DNA of 6,354 nt. Source: Candidatus Aminicenantota bacterium (GTDB lineage: Bacteria; Acidobacteriota; Aminicenantia; Aminicenantales; Aminicenantaceae). The position numbers and the translations under genes are program-made. Positions 1-4,908 of this stretch are shown piece by piece; position 1 is the first letter of the stretch, and each line of letters opens with the position of its first letter. A model generated the notes under the pieces. That model saw nothing but the letters and a program-made list of their open reading frames with translations. It had not been told where the DNA came from and did not search any database. Where the stretch lies: contig JAUWYH010000092.1 in assembly GCA_030615975.1 (NCBI GenBank), forward strand, positions 1-6,354, in the 5' to 3' direction.

Positions 1-281
1 AGGGCTTCAAGCACGGCTTTGGGATTCTTGGCAGCGACTTTTAGAAGGGCATTTGCAGGACCTTCTGGCTTTCGACGCCCCTGTTCCCAATTTTGTAGAG
101 TCCGCGTACTGACTCCAATCAACATCGCGAATTCTTTTTGGGTTACTTGGAGTTTCTCGCGTACCATTTTGATATCTGGTGGCGTAATCTCGTATTTACG
201 ACTGGGCTTTTTTCGACCTGCCTTAATCTCCCCAGCTTCCTTTATGCTGGCAACAAGTTTAGAAAAATGTTCTTCTTTCAT
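1..281 (-). CDS. XRE-family helix-turn-helix antitoxin of a HigBA-type system (partial, 3' end outside the window)
   Basis: DNA-binding antitoxin expected to neutralise the toxin encoded just upstream and to repress their shared promoter. Reading the minus strand from ATG at 281 gives 93 full codons before the window edge. Residues about 34-72 form a Cro/C1-type helix-turn-helix: LQVTQKEFAMLIGVST holds helices 2 and 3, followed by TLQNWEQGRRKPEGPA, the family's typical recognition-helix end and turn. The basic stretch at residues 20-30 (KAGRKKPSRK) precedes it. The ATG overlaps the toxin TGA as ATGA (278-281), so translation is probably coupled. In HigBA-like operons the antitoxin is the second gene, as here, and is usually around 95-110 residues, so little is likely missing. 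Family and role are confident. The exact subfamily name is not. Confidence 0.88.
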   Translation of the reverse strand, partial: MKEEHFSKLVASIKEAGEIKAGRKKPSRKYEITPPDIKMVREKLQVTQKEFAMLIGVSTRTLQNWEQGRRKPEGPANALLKVAAKNPKAVLEA

Positions 282-592
282 TCAAGTCTCCCTTTTACCA
301 AGGAACGCAGTCTTTTCAACTGTGATGATGATAAATCATCAGTTTCCGTTTTTTTATAAGGTAAAAGCATGTAAATTGTGTTTCCCCTGTCCCAGTAATA
401 GATCACTCTTAGGCTTCCCCGCTTTCCTTTATGTGGAAGATTCCAACGGATCTTCCGTAATCCTCCAGTACCATGAATGAGATCTCCGGCATCAGGCCTC
501 AGCATCAAAGCTGTCTGCAATTGCTTGTAATCATCATCCGGCAGCAAACGTCTTATCTCCTTGGTGAATATGCTGGTTTCAATAAATATCAC
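278..592 (-). CDS. RelE/HigB-like toxin of a type II toxin-antitoxin system
   Basis: Predicted ribosome-dependent mRNA interferase of the RelE/ParE superfamily, HigB-2-like branch (the group with IETSIFTKEI near the start). From the GTG at 592 the protein has 104 residues, normal for the family. Visible landmarks are FIETSIFTKEI at 3-13, GGLRKIRW at 43-50, KRGSLRVIYYW at 57-67 and MLLPYKK at 75-81. These correspond to the basic core strands and the C-terminal strand that carry the active site in this superfamily. A TTG at 610 would add six residues, but it lies inside the promoter operator. GTG at 592 is preferred because it matches the family N-terminus and falls exactly where transcription should begin. 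No Shine-Dalgarno sequence is visible, which fits a leaderless mRNA. The stop overlaps the antitoxin start by ATGA. Toxicity and cleavage specificity are inferred. Confidence 0.87.
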   Translation of the reverse strand: MIFIETSIFTKEIRRLLPDDDYKQLQTALMLRPDAGDLIHGTGGLRKIRWNLPHKGKRGSLRVIYYWDRGNTIYMLLPYKKTETDDLSSSQLKRLRSLVKGRLE

Positions 593-598
593 ATTACA

Positions 599-626
599 AG
601 TATACGCCAATGGCGTATTTTGTCAA
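599..626 (-). promoter_or_regulatory. Sigma-70-type promoter of the toxin-antitoxin operon
   Basis: On the minus strand a perfect -35 box TTGACA (626-621) is followed by a 16-base spacer and the -10 box TATACT (604-599). Transcription is expected to start near 592, the first base of the preferred toxin GTG, so the message would have essentially no 5' leader. The spacer is occupied by a perfect inverted repeat, listed separately. Confidence 0.75.
602..618. promoter_or_regulatory. Palindromic operator within the toxin-antitoxin promoter
   Basis: ATACGCCA-A-TGGCGTAT is a perfect 8-base inverted repeat around one central base. It fills most of the -35/-10 spacer and runs into the -10 box. This is the expected binding site for the helix-turn-helix antitoxin, alone or with toxin, giving autorepression by blocking RNA polymerase. 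The repeat is read directly from the sequence. The binding protein is inferred from position. Confidence 0.8.
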
Positions 627-678
627 GTTATTATTTCCAAACAAGTTAAGTACAATCGTATAGCTAGGAATATGTCCA

Positions 679-936
679 ATGAAGTATAAGCCTGTAAGAG
701 ATCGCTGCTGCCAGAACGAAAATTGTCAGGATCATGGTAAGTTTGGTAAAGGTAATATTATCCGTCATTCGAAGTATACAACAAGACAAGGGAGACGGCG
801 GCGTTATCTCTGCAAGACCTGTAAAAAGACTTTCTGTTCAACAAAGGGAACGCCATACTACAGACTCCACAAATCTCGTTTGGATTTTGATGAATCGGGG
901 ATGAAACCCGGACACCTGCAATGCAAGCCGGATTAG
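679..936 (+). pseudogene. Truncated IS1-like transposase, N-terminal zinc-ribbon fragment
   Basis: An 85-codon reading frame matches only the start of an IS1/InsA-like transposase. Residues 10-48 carry a zinc-ribbon pattern with C10/C11, C16, C45 and C48 (CKTC). A basic patch GRRRRYLCKTC and the phrase TKGTPYYRLHKSR then follow, typical of these transposases just before their helix-turn-helix. After LDFDES (about residue 73, base 897) the family match stops and the frame ends in an unrelated tail at TAG 934-936. The helix-turn-helix and the catalytic DDE domain are missing, and neither of the other plus-strand frames picks up the homology after the break. This points to a deletion, not a simple frameshift. 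An AGGA at 665-668 could serve as ribosome-binding site. The fragment cannot catalyse transposition. Confidence 0.72.
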
Positions 937-952
937 TCAAAAAACAACTTAG

Positions 953-1123
953 CTTTCGGGAAATCTTTACTGCAGTGGAAATCCTTTTTTGGTGGTTTTC
1001 CTTGTTTTTGAGAACTCGGATCCAAGTAGAGAAGTTTATGTGGATTTCGGCTTAGTAACAACAGTTAATGAAGGAAGCACCAAATTTTTATTCAATGCCC
1101 TGCTCTATCCTGAAATGAATTAA
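953..1123 (+). pseudogene. Unidentified open tail, possible remnant of an interrupted gene
   Basis: Between a TAG at 950-952 and a TAA at 1121-1123 lies an open frame of 56 codons with no plausible start codon or ribosome-binding site at its left end. It reads like protein: alternating hydrophobic strands (NPFLVVFLVFENSD, then REVYVDFGLVTTVNEG) and the ending FLFNALLYPEMN, suggesting a beta-rich C-terminus. I do not recognise the family. It may be the tail of a gene that lost its 5' part when the neighbouring transposase fragment arrived. Chance openness over 170 bases is quite possible. Apart from this, 937-1126 shows no gene. Confidence 0.25.
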
Positions 1124-1126
1124 TAA

Positions 1127-1135
1127 TGTTATAAT
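1127..1135 (+). promoter_or_regulatory. Extended -10 promoter of the corrinoid methyltransferase operon
   Basis: TGTTATAAT is a perfect extended -10 element (TG, one base, TATAAT). No good -35 box is seen 16-18 bases upstream, which extended -10 promoters do not need. The start would be near 1142, giving a leader of about 80 bases before the GTG at 1223. The leader contains a short TACGA/TCGTA inverted repeat near its 5' end but nothing I recognise as a riboswitch, including the cobalamin type. Confidence 0.5.
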
Positions 1136-1210
1136 CATTTTTCTTTTACGATATGAGTTCGGCTGTTTTCGTATATTGTAGATTGCGGTAAATGAACAAA
1201 GAAGAAAATT

Positions 1211-1216
1211 AAGGAG
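1211..1216 (+). promoter_or_regulatory. Ribosome-binding site that fixes the GTG start of the corrinoid protein
   Basis: AAGGAG lies 6 bases before GTG 1223. An ATG at 1219 is closer and in a different frame, leaving only 2 bases of spacing, so the GTG is the better start and the only one in the long frame here. Confidence 0.75.
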
Positions 1217-1222
1217 ATATGC

Positions 1223-1876
1223 GTGACAGAAAAAGAAAATTTGATCAATGCAATGAAATCTGGAGATATTGGGTCTTTGCTTGAATTGACAGAAAAAATT
1301 TTATCGGAGGGAATACCTGCGGTAGAAATCGCGGATTCCCTTATCCAAGCCATAAGAGAGATTGGAGAGGCATTTGAAAAATTTGAAATATTTTTGCCGG
1401 AAATGATGTTGGCCTCCGATGCTATAGTTGAAATCTTAAAAGTTCTTGAGCCAAGACTAAAGGAGGAGGGCTCCGATCTGGAGATGAAGCCTGCCAAAAT
1501 TATCATGGCGACGGTAAAAGGCGATATACATGAAATCGGAAAAAATATCGTTATAACGCTCTTGAATGCCAATAGATTTGATGTTGTCGACTTGGGATCT
1601 GATGTTGATTCTCTAGATATTGTCAAAGCAGCGGAGCGCGAAAAAGCAGATTTGATTGGCCTCTCGGCTCTTATGACCACAACCATGCTGGGACAAAAAG
1701 AAGTGGTGGAATTCTTAAACGAAATGAAATTGAGAGAAAAATTCAAAGTCATAATAGGGGGCGCCCCTACCAACCAAGATTGGGCCGACAGAATTGGTGC
1801 CGATGGCTGGGCCAATGATGCCGCGAGTGCAGTTAAATTAGCTGAAAAATTAATCAATAATAAAGGAGTCAGATAA
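1223..1876 (+). CDS. Corrinoid (cobamide-binding) methyltransferase carrier protein, MtmC/MtbC/MttC type
   Basis: Cytoplasmic carrier that holds a cobamide, takes a methyl group from its partner substrate methyltransferase and passes it on to a second methyltransferase. The 217 residues match the usual size. Residues about 5-85 form the helical cap domain (B12-binding-2), seen in GEAFEKFEIFLPEMMLASDA. Residues about 91-212 are the Rossmann-like B12-binding domain. The signature GDIHEIGKN at 100-108 contains D101, H103 (lower axial cobalt ligand) and G106. GLSALMTTT at 146-154 and IGGAPT at 178-183 complete the cobamide-binding motifs. It starts at GTG with AAGGAG upstream and is followed after 2 bases by the MtmB-like gene, so the two are almost certainly cotranscribed partners. 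Such carriers all look alike, so the donor substrate cannot be read from this protein. Confidence 0.95.
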   Translation: MTEKENLINAMKSGDIGSLLELTEKILSEGIPAVEIADSLIQAIREIGEAFEKFEIFLPEMMLASDAIVEILKVLEPRLKEEGSDLEMKPAKIIMATVKGDIHEIGKNIVITLLNANRFDVVDLGSDVDSLDIVKAAEREKADLIGLSALMTTTMLGQKEVVEFLNEMKLREKFKVIIGGAPTNQDWADRIGADGWANDAASAVKLAEKLINNKGVR

Positions 1877-1878
1877 TC

Positions 1879-3264
1879 ATGGGAACACCGCCATATAGGA
1901 TATGGGAAGTGAATAATCGCTCTGAGACGGGCGTTTTTATGGAGGAAAAGAAGTTCATAAATGAACGGGTGATTCCAGGTATCAGAAGGGTGGTTCAAAA
2001 ATATGAGATTAAATATGATCCCAATAACCCAGTAAATATGGATGATAGCATGGCCGATGCGGTATGGAATGCGGCTGTGGAGGCTTTTCTTTCCATTGGC
2101 GTCTATAACACCACCACTCATAGGATTATTGAGTTTACGCGGGAAGAGTTGGATGAGGCATTTTTAGGTCTACCGGGCTCGTATTTATTTGGCGCAGGTA
2201 AGGATGCCCGCCCCTTTATCGCCAGAAAACCAGAAGACAAAACACCGCCTTTTATGCTCTTTAGCCCTGACATTACCTATGATGAAAAGGATCATTTCAA
2301 GGCATGTGTTGCCTATTTGAAAGAACCACTTTTGGATGGAATCTGTGCCCCCATTCTCGAGTATTTTTTTGGAAGAAAGATAAGCTCCCATTCGCCCACC
2401 GAGCTGGGCGGGAGCCTGATGCATGCCATGAACCTGAGGGCGGCTGCCAGGCTGGTGGGAAGACCGGGTATCCATTTTGTCGCTGTTGGCACGGCTGAAG
2501 CGGATTCTTCTCAGATTCATGTTTCCGATAATGAATACGGAATACGGACAACCGATAGCCGGCTGGTTGCCTCAACCACAGAATTGTTAACCAATAATGA
2601 AATGATGAACAAAGCGCTGCACTACCAGCAGTACGGTTGTTATTCGGGGAATCTAGCTGGCGCCATATATGGGGGTTATGCCGGTGGAGCAGAGGGGACG
2701 GCTGTTCTCCAGACAGCTTACCATCTGATGGGAACCCTGCTGTACTCGAGTCATTATGAGCAGAATTTCCCCTTTCATTTAAAATATGGTTCCAATACCG
2801 GCAGAGAAATGCTGTGGATCGTTAGCACATATTCCCAGGCAATCGCGCGTAATACCAAAATGCCCCAGACATCCAATGGTTTTGCCAATGCCGGACCGGG
2901 AACCAAGATGCTTTATTATGAAACCGCTGCGCATTCTATGGCCAGCACTATTTCGGGGGCCAACCTTTGGGAAATGGCCCCAGCCCGAAACAAACACCAC
3001 AATAGAGGCACTCCTCTTGAGTGCCGGCTGGCAGCAGAAGTCGGCTATGGCACGGCTCTTTCGGGTATGACCAGAAAGGATGCCAATGGGATTGTCAATA
3101 CTCTCCTGGAAAAATACGAAAAAGATATTCCGGAAGCTCCCATCGGGAAAACCATCCAAGAGATGTATGATTTGGACAGGGCCGTTCCAGGGGATGAGGC
3201 CAGGGAGCAATATGAGGAAATGGTAAAAGAGCTGAAAAACATGGGAGTTCCTTTCCCATATTGA
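1879..3264 (+). CDS. MtmB-family methylamine:corrinoid methyltransferase homologue without pyrrolysine
   Basis: Expected to transfer a methyl group from a small donor to the corrinoid protein encoded just upstream. The 461 residues are close to the roughly 458 of methanogen monomethylamine methyltransferase MtmB, and the two align almost without gaps. Shared blocks are GVYNTTTHRI (74-83), GRPG (194-197), TTDS (224-227), YGGYAGGAEGT (264-274), YGSNTGRE (303-310), NAGPGTKM (337-344) and APIGKTIQEMYD (420-431). Genuine MtmB reads an in-frame amber codon as pyrrolysine at 202, but no TAG occurs in this frame. From memory of the Methanosarcina barkeri protein, V201 falls at pyrrolysine 202, L229 at Glu229, L259 at Glu259 and N333 at Gln333. 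The pyrrolysine amine-activation site therefore seems absent, and monomethylamine is unlikely to be used by the known mechanism. AAAGGAG at 1862-1868 sets the ATG at 1879. A later ATG at 1939 lacks a ribosome-binding site and would delete family sequence. Confidence 0.9.
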   Translation: MGTPPYRIWEVNNRSETGVFMEEKKFINERVIPGIRRVVQKYEIKYDPNNPVNMDDSMADAVWNAAVEAFLSIGVYNTTTHRIIEFTREELDEAFLGLPGSYLFGAGKDARPFIARKPEDKTPPFMLFSPDITYDEKDHFKACVAYLKEPLLDGICAPILEYFFGRKISSHSPTELGGSLMHAMNLRAAARLVGRPGIHFVAVGTAEADSSQIHVSDNEYGIRTTDSRLVASTTELLTNNEMMNKALHYQQYGCYSGNLAGAIYGGYAGGAEGTAVLQTAYHLMGTLLYSSHYEQNFPFHLKYGSNTGREMLWIVSTYSQAIARNTKMPQTSNGFANAGPGTKMLYYETAAHSMASTISGANLWEMAPARNKHHNRGTPLECRLAAEVGYGTALSGMTRKDANGIVNTLLEKYEKDIPEAPIGKTIQEMYDLDRAVPGDEAREQYEEMVKELKNMGVPFPY

Positions 3265-3277
3265 TGATTGGAAGCGG

Positions 3278-3334
3278 GAGCATTTCCTGGAACAGATGCC
3301 AGCGTTGAACCTGATAGGTTTCAGGGGGATGCTC
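3278..3334 (+). ncRNA. Candidate branched RNA structure in the 3' region after the MtmB-like gene
   Basis: An outer perfect stem GAGCAT (3278-3283) / ATGCTC (3329-3334) encloses two smaller stems. The first is CTGG (3287-3290) / CCAG (3299-3302). The second is either AACCT (3308-3312) / AGGTT (3316-3320) or the alternative CCTGA (3310-3314) / TCAGG (3321-3325). Together they could form a three-way junction with two competing conformations in the last arm. No T-run follows, so it is not a standard terminator. It matches no riboswitch class that I can confirm. The stems are short enough to be chance. The rest of 3265-3385 shows no gene. Confidence 0.2.
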
Positions 3335-3385
3335 ATTACCAGCCTCCGGGCCTGCGGTCAGAAATTACCAATATGATATTTGGAG

Positions 3386-3460
3386 TGGTGGGCGATACAG
3401 GATTTGAACCTGTGACTTCTACCGTGTGAAGGTAGCACTCTACCACTGAGTTAATCGCCC
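3386..3460 (-). tRNA. tRNA-Val (anticodon CAC), CCA encoded
   Basis: The minus strand folds into a complete cloverleaf of 75 bases. The acceptor stem is GGGCGAT (3460-3454) / ATCGCCC (3396-3390), with discriminator A at 3389 and a genomically encoded CCA at 3388-3386. The D stem is ACTC/GAGT. The anticodon stem CTACC/GGTAG encloses the loop TTCACAC, giving anticodon CAC, which reads the valine codon GUG. The T stem ACAGG/CCTGT has the loop TTCAAAT. All stems pair fully. It stands alone, on the opposite strand to the methyltransferase operon. Downstream on its own strand, 3383-3368 has only an imperfect AT-rich hairpin followed by TAATTT, at best a weak terminator. Confidence 0.96.
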
Positions 3461-3470
3461 AGCTTTTTTA

Positions 3471-3499
3471 TTTTTATTCAATTTTTGTCCTGTTGTCAA
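3471..3499 (-). promoter_or_regulatory. Probable promoter of tRNA-Val
   Basis: On the minus strand a perfect TTGACA (3499-3494) is followed after 17 bases by TAAAAA (3476-3471), a weak -10 box, placing the start a few bases before the tRNA 5' end at 3460. The -35 and spacing are ideal. The -10 is poor, so confidence is moderate. Confidence 0.5.
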
Positions 3500-3563
3500 T
3501 TTTTCTCTTTTTACAAGTTACATAGTGATTTTGCTTGGGGCTATTGTTCCCTGGAAAAAAAGC

Positions 3564-3614
3564 AAAAAATGGGACAGGTAACTTTTTTTATAAAAAAGCA
3601 GCCTGTCCTTTTTT
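3564..3614. repeat. REP-like long imperfect hairpin, possibly a bidirectional terminator
   Basis: GGACAGG (3572-3578) pairs with CCTGTCC (3602-3608), and inside it CTTTTTT (3582-3588) pairs with AAAAAAG (3592-3598) around a TAT loop. The only mismatch is the three-base internal loop taa/cag. The hairpin is flanked by an A-run at 3564-3569 and a T-run at 3609-3614, so either strand would give a stem followed by U residues. The core GGACAGGTAAC plus a T-run resembles the palindromic repeats that some bacteria carry with REP-associated IS200-like transposases. That resemblance is from memory, and no such transposase is in the window. Confidence 0.5.
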
Positions 3615-3630
3615 CAAACATATTGGAATC

Positions 3631-3661
3631 GGCCCATTCGGGGACTGGGCCCTACATTTTT
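3631..3661 (+). terminator. Possible intrinsic terminator upstream of the zinc-ribbon gene
   Basis: GGCCCA (3631-3636) and TGGGCC (3646-3651) form a perfect 6-base GC-rich stem with a 9-base loop, followed five bases later by TTTTT (3657-3661). The gap between stem and T-run weakens the call. It would insulate the promoter at 3677 from read-through of the methyltransferase operon. Confidence 0.35.
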
Positions 3662-3676
3662 CTCTAGGAACTCTGA

Positions 3677-3705
3677 TTGACAAGGAGGTTTTTTCTCTAT
3701 ATAAA
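3677..3705 (+). promoter_or_regulatory. Strong sigma-70-type promoter giving a leaderless mRNA
   Basis: A perfect TTGACA (3677-3682), a 17-base spacer and TATAAA (3700-3705) place transcription start at about 3712-3713, which is the A of the ATG at 3713. An AAGGAGG inside the spacer (3682-3688) looks like a ribosome-binding site, but it lies 24 bases from the ATG and upstream of the predicted transcript, so it probably plays no part. Confidence 0.72.
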
Positions 3706-3712
3706 TAGAATA

Positions 3713-4900
3713 ATGGCTGTTAGAAGGTGTCCTTACTGCAAAGCAATCATAGACGAAACTTCCGAGTACTGCTCTAACTGCGGCACTCAGCTTCTCTTTC
3801 CAGAGGATGAATTTATAGAAGAGGAAATCCCCGGAGAAAAAATTGTGGATGAGGAACCGAAGGAGGAAGAACCCATGCGTTCGAAGAAAAAAAGCTCGAA
3901 AAAAGACGAACCCCTTCCCGAAGAAAAAGATGAAGAATCTGTTGAACTTAAAGAAGATGAAGATGAGTCGGTCAAGCCGCCAGAGCCAATAGAAAAGGAA
4001 AAAAAAGAGGAATTGGTAGAGGCAGTGGAACCGATAGAAGAGGAAGAAGAATTCGCAGAGGCAGCAGAGCCTTCACCAGCAACTCCTCCTGATATGGATG
4101 AAAAAATAAAGAAGGAAGAGGAGCCAATTGTTGAGGGAGAGGTAGGGCAAGATACAGGAGAACCCCTTCCAATAACCCCTCCTGAAGTGAGAGAGATGAT
4201 GGAAGAGGAAGGGGAGGGACAAAAAGAATTCACTTTTAAAACAGATGAGCTGAAAAGAATTGTCGATCCTGCTGAGAAAGAGAAGCAGGAGATAGAAAGA
4301 TTTCTGGCATCCATAAAAAAAGAAAGAGGGGAGAAGGATGCTTTAGAAGAGGAAATCCTCCCGGATCCATCCGAAATAAAGAAGGGAATCTTGGAGACTA
4401 AAGACGAACTTCCCCCCTGGGCTGAGAAGATTAAGGAACCCCTCCCCGGAGAAGTTCCGTTTTCTGAGGAAGAAGAGGAGAGGGAGGAGCCCCTCGAAAC
4501 AGAAGAGGAGGCGCTTCCCGTTGAGGCCGAAGAGCCTCATGATGAGACGATTTCTCCTTATGATTCAGAAATCGACATCCAGGAAGGAGTGTACCAAGAA
4601 AGCCTTCCCTTTGATAAAGAAAAGAGAGAAGAAACAAAGGGAATAAGTGTAAGGTCTCCTTCCAGATTTTCTATCTGGTTGAAATCGAGAGTCTTCGACC
4701 TTCTTTTTATCGGAACTATCTGGCTCATCGCCCTTTGGATTGCTTCGCGATTGATGGAAGTCCCACTCTTTAAATTGATTTCTGCTTCAGGTCTTCCTGT
4801 CGTTATTTTTTATCTTGTTCTTTTGATTTGTTATTTTTTTCTTTTTCTTTATTTCATGGGCAATACTCTGGGGGAACACCTTTTCTCTCGGGAAGAATAG
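3713..4900 (+). CDS. Zinc-ribbon membrane protein with long acidic linker and short RDD-like C-terminus
   Basis: A 395-residue protein of unknown function. Residues 6-23 hold a zinc ribbon, C6-P-Y-C9 and C20-S-N-C23. Residues about 30-310 are a low-complexity, charge-rich linker dominated by Glu, Lys and Pro with recurring EPLP and PxTPP(D/E) phrases, likely disordered or partly helical. Two hydrophobic segments follow at about 327-347 and 362-384. The phrase RVFD before the first and GNTLGEHLF after the second resemble an RDD domain, but the third membrane helix normal for that family is absent because the frame ends right after it. The ATG at 3713 is chosen because the TTG at 3677 is part of a -35 box. 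The zinc ribbon and linker should face the cytoplasm. It is convergent with lptB, 8 bases between stops. RDD assignment is tentative. Confidence 0.85.
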   Translation: MAVRRCPYCKAIIDETSEYCSNCGTQLLFPEDEFIEEEIPGEKIVDEEPKEEEPMRSKKKSSKKDEPLPEEKDEESVELKEDEDESVKPPEPIEKEKKEELVEAVEPIEEEEEFAEAAEPSPATPPDMDEKIKKEEEPIVEGEVGQDTGEPLPITPPEVREMMEEEGEGQKEFTFKTDELKRIVDPAEKEKQEIERFLASIKKERGEKDALEEEILPDPSEIKKGILETKDELPPWAEKIKEPLPGEVPFSEEEEEREEPLETEEEALPVEAEEPHDETISPYDSEIDIQEGVYQESLPFDKEKREETKGISVRSPSRFSIWLKSRVFDLLFIGTIWLIALWIASRLMEVPLFKLISASGLPVVIFYLVLLICYFFLFLYFMGNTLGEHLFSREE

Positions 4901-4908
4901 TTCAGACC

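Noticed and set aside
19..480. Plus-strand open frame of 153 codons at the left end
   Set aside because: It overlaps the antitoxin and toxin genes on the other strand, both recognised by motif. No family match and no ribosome-binding site.
1135..2121. Long minus-strand open frame (328 codons)
   Set aside because: It lies antisense across the corrinoid protein gene and the start of the methyltransferase gene, both certain by motif. Its translation is Ser/Ile/Phe-rich with no recognisable domain, typical of an antisense shadow.
2779..3336. Minus-strand open frame of 185 codons opposite the 3' end of the MtmB-like gene
   Set aside because: Antisense to a certain gene, no family resemblance and no convincing ribosome-binding site.
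3300..3360. Riboswitch-like phrases: GAACCTGAT and ATGCCAGCG as in TPP riboswitches, and GCCTCCGGGCC somewhat like a cyclic di-GMP riboswitch
   Set aside because: The TPP-like phrases occur in the wrong order, the cyclic di-GMP core elements are missing, and no downstream gene on the plus strand would be controlled.
3485..3667. Plus-strand open frame of 60 codons
   Set aside because: It spans the hairpin, T-runs and probable terminator between the tRNA and the next promoter, and its translation reflects these runs.
3787..4314. Minus-strand Ser-rich open frame of 175 codons
   Set aside because: The poly-Ser composition is the antisense image of Glu/Lys-rich codons in the acidic linker of the plus-strand gene.
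4898..4900. TAG stop of the zinc-ribbon gene as a pyrrolysine codon
   Set aside because: The frame after it runs into the convergent lptB end with no protein-like extension. No pyrrolysine machinery is in the window.
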